Of a DNA stretch of 64,000 nucleotides, positions 16,915-25,302 are shown piece by piece. The stretch comes from a gamma proteobacterium L18 (GTDB lineage: Bacteria; Pseudomonadota; Gammaproteobacteria; Pseudomonadales; Pseudomonadaceae). Location: positions 533,990-597,989 of the forward strand of contig KI547166.1 of the NCBI GenBank assembly GCA_000497835.1, written 5' to 3'. How positions within the stretch are numbered: the first letter of the stretch is position 1; the number at the start of each line of letters is the position of its first letter. The notes under the pieces were generated by a model that saw only the letters and a list, made by a program, of their open reading frames with translations, was not told the DNA's origin and did not search any database. The translations under genes were made by a program, and so were the position numbers.

Positions 16915-18063
16915 TTACCACTCGGCGAAGCTGCCGTCGGCGTGGCGCCAGATCGGGTTGCGCCAGCGGTGGCCTACGGCGGCGCGCTCCTTGACGTATT
17001 TCTCGTTGATCTCGATGCCCAGGCCCGGGCCATTGGGAATTTTGACGAAGCCGTTGTCGTAGTCGAACACCTCGGGGTGCTTGACGTAGTCCAGCAGGTC
17101 ATTGCTTTCGTTGTAGTGGATGCCCAGGCTCTGCTCCTGGATGAACGCGTTGTAACAGGCCGCGTCCAGTTGCAGGCACGCCGCCAGGGCAATCGGGCCC
17201 AGCGGGCAGTGCAGCGCCAGCGCCACGTCGTAGGCCTCGGCCATGTTGGCGATCTTGCGGGTTTCGGTGATGCCGCCGGCGTGGGAGGCATCCGGCTGGA
17301 TGATGTCGACGTAACCTTCGCTGAGCACGCGCTTGAAGTCCCAGCGCGAGAACAGCCGCTCGCCCAAGGCAATCGGCGTACTGGTCAGCGGCGCCAGCTC
17401 CTTGAGGGCTTCGTAATTCTCGCTCAGCACCGGCTCTTCGATGAACATCAGCTTGTAAGGGTCCAGCTCCTTCATCAGCACCTTGGCCATGGGTTTATGC
17501 ACCCGGCCATGGAAGTCGACGCCGATGCCGACGTTGGGGCCCACGGCATCGCGCACCGCGGCAACGTTGGCCAGGCACAGGTCGACCTTGTCGAAGGTGT
17601 CGAGGAACTGCAGCTCTTCGGTGCCGTTCATTTTCACGGCGGTAAAACCACGCTCCACGGCGTCCTTGGCCGCCCTGGCGGTGTCGGCGGGGCGGTCACC
17701 GCCGATCCACGAATACACGCGAATGCGATCGCGCACCTGGCCACCCAGCAGGTCGCTGACCGACACGCCCAGGGCCTTGCCCTTGATGTCCCACAGCGCC
17801 TGGTCGATACCGGCCAGGGCGCTCATGTGAATGGCGCCGCCACGGTAGAAGCCGCCACGGTACAGCACCGTCCAGATGTCCTCGATATTGCGTGGGTCTT
17901 TGCCGATCAGGTAGTCGGACAATTCCTCGACGGCAGCGGCCACGGTGTGGGCGCGGCCCTCGACCACGGGTTCGCCCCAGCCGGTAACACCCTCGTCGGT
18001 TTCCACTTTCAGGAAGCACCAGCGCGGCGGGACGATAAAGGTGGTCAATTTGGTGATTTTCAT
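16915..18063 (-). CDS. dgoD: D-galactonate dehydratase
   Basis: The 382-residue product is a full-length member of the mandelate racemase branch of the enolase superfamily. It begins [38 protein letters not shown]. Metal- and acid/base residues are visible in [12 protein letters not shown] (Asp and His), MFIEEPVL (Glu), IALGERLFS (Glu) and ALHCPLGP (His). It dehydrates D-galactonate to 2-dehydro-3-deoxy-D-galactonate. It follows dgoA by 38 bp. Confidence 0.96.
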   Translation of the reverse strand: MKITKLTTFIVPPRWCFLKVETDEGVTGWGEPVVEGRAHTVAAAVEELSDYLIGKDPRNIEDIWTVLYRGGFYRGGAIHMSALAGIDQALWDIKGKALGVSVSDLLGGQVRDRIRVYSWIGGDRPADTARAAKDAVERGFTAVKMNGTEELQFLDTFDKVDLCLANVAAVRDAVGPNVGIGVDFHGRVHKPMAKVLMKELDPYKLMFIEEPVLSENYEALKELAPLTSTPIALGERLFSRWDFKRVLSEGYVDIIQPDASHAGGITETRKIANMAEAYDVALALHCPLGPIALAACLQLDAACYNAFIQEQSLGIHYNESNDLLDYVKHPEVFDYDNGFVKIPNGPGLGIEINEKYVKERAAVGHRWRNPIWRHADGSFAEW

Positions 18064-18101
18064 CGTTTGTCTCTCTTATCGATGTTCGAAGTCACAACCA
18101 T

Positions 18102-18722
18102 TCAGTGCAGGCGTTTCCAGGCGGCCACATAGGCCTGTGCCCGGGCAGCCACGTCGGCGGCACTCATCCCCGGTTTGAACAGGCCCGAGCCCAGGCCGAA
18201 GCCCTGTACCCCGGCCTCGACGAAGGGCGCCATGTTGTCGGGGGTAATGCCGCCCACCGGAACCAGCGCGGTGCCCTTGGGCAATACCGCCAGCAAGGCC
18301 TTGACCACACCGGGGTTGAGCATTTCGGCCGGGAACAGCTTCAGGGCATCAGCCCCCTCCTCCAGGGCCGCGAAGGCTTCGGTAGGGGTGACCACGCCGG
18401 GCGACAGGTACAAGCCGGCAGCCTTGGCGGCGCGCAGCACCTTGGCATCGCTGTGGGGCATGACGATCAACTGCCCGCCCGCGGCCTTGACCTGCTGCAC
18501 CTGTTCGACGGTCAGCACCGTACCGGCGCCAATCAGGCAATCGGCGGGCAGGCTGTCGCGCAAAATGCGAATGCTGTCAAAGGGGCTGGGGGAGTTGAGC
18601 GGTACCTCGATGACCCGGAAGCCCTGGTCATACAGCACCTGGCCGATGGCCTGGGCTTCTTCAGGACGAAGGCCGCGCAAAATGGCGATCAGGCCGTTGG
18701 CGGCGAGCGCTTGCTTGAGCAT
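18102..18722 (-). CDS. dgoA: 2-dehydro-3-deoxy-6-phosphogalactonate aldolase
   Basis: The 206-residue protein (ATG 18722) is a KDPG/KDPGal-type class I aldolase: MLKQALAANGLIAILRGLRPEEA with the catalytic Glu/Arg region, IGAGTVLTVEQV and the Schiff-base lysine in ADALKLFPAE. It cleaves KDPGal to pyruvate and glyceraldehyde 3-phosphate. Only one base separates the dgoK stop from this ATG, so the two are translationally coupled. Longer in-frame extensions run into dgoK and are rejected. Confidence 0.95.
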   Translation of the reverse strand: MLKQALAANGLIAILRGLRPEEAQAIGQVLYDQGFRVIEVPLNSPSPFDSIRILRDSLPADCLIGAGTVLTVEQVQQVKAAGGQLIVMPHSDAKVLRAAKAAGLYLSPGVVTPTEAFAALEEGADALKLFPAEMLNPGVVKALLAVLPKGTALVPVGGITPDNMAPFVEAGVQGFGLGSGLFKPGMSAADVAARAQAYVAAWKRLH

Positions 18723-18723
18723 G

Positions 18724-19722
18724 TCAAACCTCTTCTGGCTGTGGGGCGAGCAGCCCGGCCGCCACGGCCAGGCTCCATAATCCGCGTTCGGTGGCCTGCT
18801 CGGCGAGGCTGACCTGGGCAAAGCCGCACAGGCCCAGCGCCAGGCGGTAGCGCTGGCACAGGGCGGCGCTGCCAACCAGCACCACTTCGGGCAACTCACC
18901 GCCGGCACGCCTGGCTCGCGACACCTCGGCCAGGGCGCGCAACTCGTGACCGATCATCAGGCCGGACAAGTAGTCAGGTTGCTGCGCCCCGCTCAACTGC
19001 CCGGTCAGGCCCAGGGTGCGGGCGCTGAACAGCGTGGACAACACGCCGATGTCGGCATCGGCCGACAGCGCCACCTCGACCCCGCGCACGAACGCGGCTT
19101 CATCGAAGACGTCGCAGGGCTGATGGGTACGGCCGAGAATGGTATGGGCACAGAGGGCGGCGTAGACCTCGCCGGTCATGAAGGTGTCGAATTGGCGGAT
19201 GCAGCCATCGACCACGCTGACCCACTTGCTGTGGCTGCCGGGCAGGCCGATCAGCAGGCTGTCCTGGCGCGTGTGCGCCGGTAAACCTTGCAGCAGGCCC
19301 AGCACCTGGGTCTCTTCGCCGCGCATCACGTTGGGCAGGCGCGAATGCTGGATCACCCCGGGCACGATGTGCAGCGGCGTGCCGCGCAGGGTCTGTACCG
19401 TCTGCAGGCTGGCGCCCAGGTCGGCCACCCGTGCAGGCGTCGGGCAGTAAGCCGCTTCGCGCCAGCCCTGGGCGCTGCCGACCATGCCGCAGGCGATCAA
19501 CGGCAGATGCGGTTCGGCATCCAGCCAATCGCCGCAGGCGTCGTCCAGGGCCAGTTCGAAACCGTTGCGGCAAAAATGCCCGGCGATGTCCCGGGGCGTG
19601 GACGGCAACTGCATGATGCCGCAGGCCAGCGAACGCTGGTCCAGCACCTGGCCGTGACGGCCGAGTTTATAGGCTCGCAGGGAGGTAGTCCCCCAATCGA
19701 GCGCGATCAAATGCGCCTGCAT
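18724..19722 (-). CDS. dgoK: 2-dehydro-3-deoxygalactonokinase
   Basis: The 332-residue protein matches DgoK: LIALDWGTTSLRAYKLGRHG (phosphate-binding loop of the sugar kinase/ASKHA fold), GMVGSAQGWREAAYCPTPA, GTPLHIVPGV and LIGLPGSHSKWVSVVDGCI. It phosphorylates 2-dehydro-3-deoxy-D-galactonate with ATP at O6. It is the first gene of the dgoK-A-D-T cluster; an AT-rich leader with two palindromes precedes it. Confidence 0.95.
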   Translation of the reverse strand: MQAHLIALDWGTTSLRAYKLGRHGQVLDQRSLACGIMQLPSTPRDIAGHFCRNGFELALDDACGDWLDAEPHLPLIACGMVGSAQGWREAAYCPTPARVADLGASLQTVQTLRGTPLHIVPGVIQHSRLPNVMRGEETQVLGLLQGLPAHTRQDSLLIGLPGSHSKWVSVVDGCIRQFDTFMTGEVYAALCAHTILGRTHQPCDVFDEAAFVRGVEVALSADADIGVLSTLFSARTLGLTGQLSGAQQPDYLSGLMIGHELRALAEVSRARRAGGELPEVVLVGSAALCQRYRLALGLCGFAQVSLAEQATERGLWSLAVAAGLLAPQPEEV

Positions 19723-19907
19723 CGCTTCACCTGAATTGTTTTTTGAGAGTGAGGGCGTGGAGTTGATGGTGGGGAATATAGACTCGGAGAGATTAAAATC
19801 TCAATATATAAATTATAATCCCACATATAGGGATTTTGCGCGTACCGGAAATGTTCTGTAGCCGCTGCCGCCAGGTGCAGGGCGGGGATTGATGGCGCTC
19901 TGGAGGT
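19723..19907. promoter_or_regulatory. dgo operon promoter region with two palindromes
   Basis: This 185-bp gap is strikingly AT-rich at 19789-19835. It holds GAGATT-AA-AATCTC (19789-19802) and AATCCC-N7-GGGATT (19817-19835), both with perfect 6-bp arms, starting 67 bp upstream of dgoK. They are candidate operators for the IclR regulator encoded at the end of the cluster, or for control of the MHS transporter mRNA end. No hairpin with a T-run is seen. Confidence 0.55.
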
Positions 19908-21215
19908 CTAGGTACTCATGCACTCATTGCTCTGCAACACCCCTCGCCCCGCAAACACCAGCGCCGTCGCCAGCCCCACTACCCCCATCAGCGCACTGAA
20001 GCCCACGCACACCCACGGGCTCCAGGGCATGGCGGCGATCAGCGCCAGGGGCGTGACACTGGCCCACAAGGCGTAGGCGATGTTGTAGGTAAACGAGATG
20101 CCCGACACGCGAATCTTCGCCGGGAACAGCCCCACCATCACCGACGGCACCACGCCCACCACGCCACAGGCCAGGCCCGCCAACGCGTAGCCCAGGCCCG
20201 GCAAGCCCCAACCGCCGATCAGGTTGGCGTAAAGGGCGCCGATGCCCAGGGGCATCAGCAGGCTGTAGACGATCAACGCGCGCCAAGGGCCGATGCGGTC
20301 GACCAGCAGCCCGGCCAGCACGCAGCCGATGTTGAGGAAGACGATGCCCAGGCTGCTGAGTGCGAAGGTGTGGCTGGCCGTGAGGCCGAACAGTTTCTGC
20401 ATCACCGTGGGGGTAATGACCACCAGCACCACCACCGCCGAGGTCAGCACACAGGTCAGGATCACCGCCGGCAGCAACGCCTGACGGTAATCGCGCAGCA
20501 CCGCCTTGAGCGGCAGTTCAACCAGGCCCTCGCGGCGTTCGCGAAGGGCAAGGAACACCGGGGTTTCGCTCAGCCAACGCCGCAACCACACGCCGATGAC
20601 GCCGAACACGCCGCCCAGCAGGAACGGCAGGCGCCAGGCGTAATCGAGGATTTCCTGCGGCGTGAACAGTTGTGCCAGGGCCGTGGCGGTCAGCGCGCCG
20701 ATCAGGTAGCCAAAGGTGAGGCCGGCCTGCAGAAAGCCCAGTGCGTAGCCGCGGCGATGGGCCGGCGCATGCTCGGCCACGAACACCCAGGCACTGGGCA
20801 CCTCGCCCCCCACTGCGGCGCCTTGCAGGATGCGCAGGGCCAGCAGGATCAGCGGCGCCGCATAGCCGATATGTTCATAGGTAGGCATCACCCCGATCAG
20901 CAGGCACGGCAGCGCCATCATCAGGATGCTGAGGCTGAAGACCTTCTTGCGCCCCAGGTGGTCGGCGAAATGCGCCATCAGGATGCCGCCCAACGGTCGC
21001 GCCAGGTAGCCGGTGACGAAGATGCCGAAGCTTTGCAGCAGGCGCAGCCACTCGGGCATCTGCGGCGGGAAGAACAGTTGGCTGAGGGTCAGGGCGAAGA
21101 ACACGAAAATGATGAAATCATAGATTTCCAGCGCGCCGCCCAAGGCCGCCAGGCCAAGGGTCTTGTGGTCGGCGCGCGAGAGCAGTCGCAGGCCTTGGGT
21201 GCTGTTGGCAGTCAT
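19908..21215 (-). CDS. MHS-family MFS transporter
   Basis: The 435-residue protein has twelve predicted membrane segments. It belongs to the metabolite:H+ symporter branch: ALGGALEIYDFIIFVFFALTLSQLFFP, SFGIFVTGYLARPLGGILMAHFADHLGRKKVFSLSILMMA and GGEVPSAWVFVAEHAP. Relatives carry citrate, alpha-ketoglutarate, shikimate or proline/betaine. It is on the same strand just before the dgo cluster but separated by a 185-bp promoter-like gap, so a role in sugar-acid uptake is possible but unproved. Confidence 0.88.
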   Translation of the reverse strand: MTANSTQGLRLLSRADHKTLGLAALGGALEIYDFIIFVFFALTLSQLFFPPQMPEWLRLLQSFGIFVTGYLARPLGGILMAHFADHLGRKKVFSLSILMMALPCLLIGVMPTYEHIGYAAPLILLALRILQGAAVGGEVPSAWVFVAEHAPAHRRGYALGFLQAGLTFGYLIGALTATALAQLFTPQEILDYAWRLPFLLGGVFGVIGVWLRRWLSETPVFLALRERREGLVELPLKAVLRDYRQALLPAVILTCVLTSAVVVLVVITPTVMQKLFGLTASHTFALSSLGIVFLNIGCVLAGLLVDRIGPWRALIVYSLLMPLGIGALYANLIGGWGLPGLGYALAGLACGVVGVVPSVMVGLFPAKIRVSGISFTYNIAYALWASVTPLALIAAMPWSPWVCVGFSALMGVVGLATALVFAGRGVLQSNECMST

Positions 21216-21458
21216 GAATTATCCACGTCAGGGGAGCGGCGCCTATGCTGGCGCCTGCCAAAGGCGCAGAGGATAGCAAACTGGGCCGGGCGGCGTGGCA
21301 AGGTGCGACAAATGCAGAAGCAGCGGGGCGGCGCTCCATTTCAAGCAGCCACTGTCTTGTGGAGGTGCACACCGCAGCAGCAAGGTTTGCTCGCGAGGCG
21401 CCGGAACTGACGTGATCGCGAGCCTGCGGCAGTTCGGTGGAGCTATTGGGTACAGATT

Positions 21459-21935
21459 CTAATGCCGCAAAAACGCCGCTTCCTTCAATGCCGGACGTTT
21501 CCGGTTCGGGCGCCGCTGGCTGACCACGGTCACGGGCTGCTCGATCAGGTCGGAGGGCATGTCGACAATGTCCATCAACGTCTTGAGCGCCTCGCTGTCG
21601 GGCAGCCGCGTCAGGCACACATTGACCGACTCGCGGTGCTGGGGCAGCAACTCGGGCACGGGTACGGTTTCGTTTTCATACAGCAAAGCGTGATGTACCT
21701 GCGGGCTGCCCTTGCACAGGCGCGGCAAGTCGACACCGGCGCGCACCGCCATTTCGGTGTTGGCGATCAACAGGTCGAATGGCTCGACGGCACTTTGCAC
21801 CAACGCGAGCAGGGCCTCGAACGACTGCACCGGTGCGATGCGGTAGTAACCCATATGGTTGAGCATGCGCTCGACGTGCATCAACTGGGTGGGGTGCTCG
21901 TCGGCAATCAGAATTCGCAACGCTTTGTTGATCAT
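21459..21935 (-). CDS. Pseudo-receiver response-regulator-like protein
   Basis: The product is 158 residues from ATG 21935 (MINKALRILIADEHPTQLMHVERMLNHMGYYRIAPVQSFEALLALVQ). It resembles a CheY-like receiver, but the phospho-acceptor position reads FDLLIANTEM, with Asn replacing Asp, the acidic pair is DE, and no conserved C-terminal Lys-Pro is seen. No output domain follows; the tail RRPNRKRPALKEAAFLRH is basic. It probably works without aspartyl phosphorylation, for example as a protein-binding module. It is followed 5' by the frameshifted sigma gene on the same strand. Confidence 0.75.
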   Translation of the reverse strand: MINKALRILIADEHPTQLMHVERMLNHMGYYRIAPVQSFEALLALVQSAVEPFDLLIANTEMAVRAGVDLPRLCKGSPQVHHALLYENETVPVPELLPQHRESVNVCLTRLPDSEALKTLMDIVDMPSDLIEQPVTVVSQRRPNRKRPALKEAAFLRH

Positions 21936-22105
21936 GGTCGGTGACCTGCGCCTGAGCGCCAAGGGCATCCCTGACCCGTGAGCCGCCACACAACGGTCGG
22001 CATCCCGTAAAGTCAGCCTCGATACTCTTCCCGATGAGCGGCGAAATCAAGCAGGGCAAGGGTTTTGCGGCGTCAAACCGATGATCGGACAAGTTAGTAA
22101 GCTGG

Positions 22106-22571
22106 CTACTGGTTTTCCCATTCCCGCATCCGCGCTCGACAATGCTTCATGGCATTGACGATGTGCTTCTCCACCAGCGCACGGGAACTATTCAGGTGCT
22201 GGGCGATTTCCTGATGAGAAAGGCCATCGAGCTTGCGCAACAGAAAGCTGTCGCGGCAAAGTGTTGGCAGCTCATCCAGAGCTTGACGCATCAGGTCCAG
22301 TCGCTGGCCCTGATCCATCATGTGCTGCAGGGCAGGCTCGCCCGGGCGCTCCCCGGCATCCAGCACTTCCAAGGGTTCGGCCTGGCGCAGGGTGCTGCGG
22401 TAGAGGAACGCCCGCGGATGCGCAATCTCGGTGTCGGCCCGGCGCTCAAGCACCCGCACATAGGCATCGTGATGCGACATCTTCAGCAACGTGGCGGTTG
22501 CCCAGGCGTGCGCTGAGGAACCCGACCAACTCCCGATAATCGTTTTCCAGCACTGCACCGGGCCGTGTCAT
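22106..22571 (-). pseudogene. Frameshifted FecI-type ECF sigma factor
   Basis: Reading from ATG 22571 gives MTRPGAVLENDYRELVGFLSARLGNRHVAEDVA, a typical ECF region 2 start. At about 22472-22473 one extra base shifts the frame; HDAYVRVLERR and the rest continue in the other frame to 22106, including region 4 (ALDELPTLCRDSFLLRKLDGLSHQEIAQHLNSSRALVEKHIVNAMKHC). The uninterrupted 150-residue frame starting at 22558 replaces the true N-terminus with unrelated sequence. The gene is therefore either inactivated or carries a sequencing error. No anti-sigma or TonB receptor gene is adjacent. Confidence 0.8.
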
Positions 22572-22642
22572 GGGTACCGACATTCCGTGGTTACGGTTAA
22601 GGAGCGGATGATGGCATATAGCGATGCCGCAAATTATAATTC

Positions 22643-23161
22643 TCAGGCACGTTTGGCCAGCCCATCATCGCAGGCTCCCTCCCCCGGCACCAATACCTTG
22701 TCCATGGGCACCAGCATCAAACCGTGCAGGCCCATGGGCCGGCCGGTCTGGCGATAGCCCAGGTGGCGATGAAAGCCAACGGCGGTACGCGTGCTGTACA
22801 GCATGGCCCGACGGTGCCCCTGGCGGCACAGGATGGCCTCCATGGCCGCCATCAACGCTCGCCCCACGCCCCGACGGAAATGCTCCGGCAGCACGTAGCA
22901 CAGGCAGATTTCGCCACTGGCCAACGCCAGGGCAATCCCTGCCGGCTTGCCTTCCAACCGCCCCAGACGCAGGTGCAAGGCATCATCGACCAGCCAGCGG
23001 CTTACGTCATCGCAGCGCTTGTGGCGCAGCCAGGCTTCGATCAGGCAAGGATTGTTGCGGTGGTCCAGTGCACAGCCGGCGCGAATCGAGCGTTCCAGGA
23101 TGCGGCTGACGATACCGGCGTCGCCGGGTGCGGGCGGATCGATGGCAATGAGCGATTCCAT
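22643..23161 (-). CDS. GNAT-family N-acetyltransferase
   Basis: The 172-residue protein shows the acetyl-CoA-binding motif A in ICLCYVLPEHFRRGVGRALMAAMEAILCRQG (R-R-G-V-G-R) and motif B-like MLYSTRTAVGFHRHLGYRQTGRP. The N-terminal half (IDPPAPGDAGIVSRILERSIRAGCALDHRNNPCLIEAWLRHK) matches small GNAT proteins. The acceptor is unknown. It lies between the broken sigma gene and the two-component system, on the same strand. Confidence 0.88.
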   Translation of the reverse strand: MESLIAIDPPAPGDAGIVSRILERSIRAGCALDHRNNPCLIEAWLRHKRCDDVSRWLVDDALHLRLGRLEGKPAGIALALASGEICLCYVLPEHFRRGVGRALMAAMEAILCRQGHRRAMLYSTRTAVGFHRHLGYRQTGRPMGLHGLMLVPMDKVLVPGEGACDDGLAKRA

Positions 23162-23231
23162 GCTCGTTCTCCAGTCCAGGGGCAGACCGCTACCCTACCC
23201 CTGGAAGCGCCCCCGGGCGACTACTGGATGG

Positions 23232-24551
23232 TTACACCACGTGTAACGGCACCCGCAGACTGACCCGCAAGCCGTCCGCGCGGCTGTCGAACGCCAGGCT
23301 GCAACCGCAGCGCTGAACGATCGCATGCACGATCGCCAGGCCCAGCCCACACCCCACGCTGTGCGGGCTGCGCCAGAAACGCTGGGTCAGGTTAGGCAGG
23401 TCGGCGGCCGCGATGCCTGGGCCATGATCACGCACCAGGAAACACGCGGCCGCGCCCCCGTCACTGACACTCAGTTCCACCTGCTTGCCCGGCGGACTAT
23501 GGCGCAAGGCGTTGTCGAGCAGGTTGCGCACCGCCGCCACCGCCAGGGCCGACGGCATCTGCAGGCGCGCTTCGGCCAGCGCCGTCGGCAACTGCAGCAC
23601 GATGCGATGGCGATCGGCGGCGCTGGCGTCCTGCACCGCCATGCGCGCCACCTGCCCGGCCGTGCAGGCGCAACCGTCATCGAACGACAGGCTGCCTTCC
23701 ACCCGCGCCAGCAGCAACAGTTGTTCAAGGGTACGGTGCAGGCGATCTGCGCCGGCCTCGGCATGTTCCAGCGCCGTTTCCCGGGCACCGCCCTGGGTCA
23801 TGCGGGCCACTTGCAGGTGGGTCTTGATGGCCGTCAGCGGGCTGCGCAGTTCATGGGCCGCATCGCCGGTCAGGCGGCGCTCGCGCTCCAGGGTCTGGCC
23901 AATGCGCAGGAACAGCTGGTTCTGGCTGTCCAGCAGCGGTTGCAGCTCGCGGGGCATGGCCTGTACCTGCAAGGGCTCCAGGGAGTCGGCGCTGCGCCGG
24001 GTAAGTGCGTCGCGGATGCGGTTCAACGGCGCCAGGCCCAGACCCACGCACAGCCACAGCACCGCCAGGCTGCCGAGCAAGGCCATCAGCACCGGCACCG
24101 ACGCCGCCAGCAGGATCGAATAATTCAGGGCCTCACGCTCTTCATGGCGGTCGGCGGTGGTGATGCGCACATCGCCGTGCATCAGGGTGAAGCTGCGCCA
24201 ACTGCCGCCATCGATCATCTGGTCATGAAAGCCGCCGCTCTGGTCGTTCATCTGGTCGCTGGCGCCATGGCTGCGGGCCAGGATTTCGCCGCGCAACGAG
24301 CTGACCTGGCAGGCCATGCCGTCCGGAATGCTCAACTGGTCGGCGCTGAACCGCTTGCCCTCGCCCTGGCCGGCCAAGGGTGGCAGTTGGTCCACCAGCC
24401 CCGCCACCATGCGCGCCGAGGCCACCAGGCGCTGGTCCAGGGAGAACATCATCTGGTGACGCAAATCGCGAAACATCCAGGCGGCGGCCAGCGACCACAC
24501 CAGCAGGAATGCCAACCCCAGGATCAGGCTCAGGCGCAGACGCAGGCTCAT
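23232..24551 (-). CDS. Sensor histidine kinase, QseC/PmrB-like
   Basis: The 439-residue protein has an N-terminal membrane segment (LSLILGLAFLLVWSLAAAWMF), a periplasmic region to about residue 140, a second segment (LLAASVPVLMALLGSLAVLWLCVGL), a HAMP-like linker and the kinase core: GDAAHELRSPLTAIKTHLQ with phospho-acceptor His233, N box NLLDNALRHSP, G1 DHGPGI and G2 GLGLAIV. It overlaps the response-regulator gene by four bases. The signal is unknown; QseC/PmrB relatives respond to metals, cationic peptides or adrenergic compounds. Confidence 0.92.
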   Translation of the reverse strand: MSLRLRLSLILGLAFLLVWSLAAAWMFRDLRHQMMFSLDQRLVASARMVAGLVDQLPPLAGQGEGKRFSADQLSIPDGMACQVSSLRGEILARSHGASDQMNDQSGGFHDQMIDGGSWRSFTLMHGDVRITTADRHEEREALNYSILLAASVPVLMALLGSLAVLWLCVGLGLAPLNRIRDALTRRSADSLEPLQVQAMPRELQPLLDSQNQLFLRIGQTLERERRLTGDAAHELRSPLTAIKTHLQVARMTQGGARETALEHAEAGADRLHRTLEQLLLLARVEGSLSFDDGCACTAGQVARMAVQDASAADRHRIVLQLPTALAEARLQMPSALAVAAVRNLLDNALRHSPPGKQVELSVSDGGAAACFLVRDHGPGIAAADLPNLTQRFWRSPHSVGCGLGLAIVHAIVQRCGCSLAFDSRADGLRVSLRVPLHVV

Positions 24552-25213
24552 GGCTGTGCCTGGCCCAAGCGGTAACCCAGCCCGCGCACGGTCTGCACGA
24601 TGTCGTTGCCCAGCTTGCGACGCAAGTGATGGATATGCACGTTCAAGGCGTTGCTCTCAACCTCGTCGGAAAACCCGTAGACGCTGTCCTTGAGCTGGTC
24701 ACTGGACAGCACTCGGCCGCGGCTGTGCAGCAGTGCCTGCAACAACGCCTGCTCGCGCCGCGACAGGTCCACCGGCTGGCCAGCCAGCCAGGCCTGGCGG
24801 CTGCTGGGGTCGTAGCGCAGTGGGCCATGATCGATGGTGTTCACGGCGCGGCCGGCCACACGCCGCACCAGGGTGTGCAAGCGTGCGCTCAGTTCACGCA
24901 GATCAAATGGCTTGAGCAGATAGTCGTCGGCACCCGCTTCCAGCCCTGCAACCCGGTCAGTGACCGTGTCGCGGGCGGTCAATACCAGCACGGGCAGCAG
25001 CTCGCCGTGCTGGCGCAAACCGTTCAGCAAGGCCAGCCCATCTTCATCGGGCAAGCCCAGGTCCAGCACCATGACGTCGAACTGTGCCGCCCGCAAAAGC
25101 GCCCGGGCCGCCGAGGCCGTGGCCACCCGGTCCACCGTCAGGCCCTGGGCCTGCAGGCCGGCGACGATGCCACAGGCGATCAACTCGTCGTCCTCGCACA
25201 GTAAAACGTGCAT
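24548..25213 (-). CDS. OmpR-family response regulator, QseB-like
   Basis: The 221-residue protein has a receiver with Asp51 (FDVMVLDLGLPDEDG) and acidic pair ED7-D9, Lys in YLLKPFDLRELSARL, and a winged-helix output domain (LSRREQALLQALLHSRGRVLSSDQLKDSVYGFSDEVESNALNVHIHHLRRKLGNDIVQTVRGLGYRL). It is co-transcribed with the downstream sensor kinase. It starts 89 bp after the stop of the large toxin-like gene on the same strand, so read-through from that gene is possible. Confidence 0.93.
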   Translation of the reverse strand: MHVLLCEDDELIACGIVAGLQAQGLTVDRVATASAARALLRAAQFDVMVLDLGLPDEDGLALLNGLRQHGELLPVLVLTARDTVTDRVAGLEAGADDYLLKPFDLRELSARLHTLVRRVAGRAVNTIDHGPLRYDPSSRQAWLAGQPVDLSRREQALLQALLHSRGRVLSSDQLKDSVYGFSDEVESNALNVHIHHLRRKLGNDIVQTVRGLGYRLGQAQP

Positions 25214-25302
25214 CGCTGCCCCTCACCTTGAAAAAGCGCCATGGTGACGCCTGCGGATTAAGTGCCGATTATGCCGTGACCGCTCCCGCGCCGGGTGGCT
25301 TT

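Noticed and set aside
22106..22558. Complete 150-residue sigma factor starting at 22558
   Set aside because: Its first ~27 residues (MQCWKTIIGSWSGSSAHAW...) are out of frame with the recognisable region 2 encoded in the overlapping frame from 22571.
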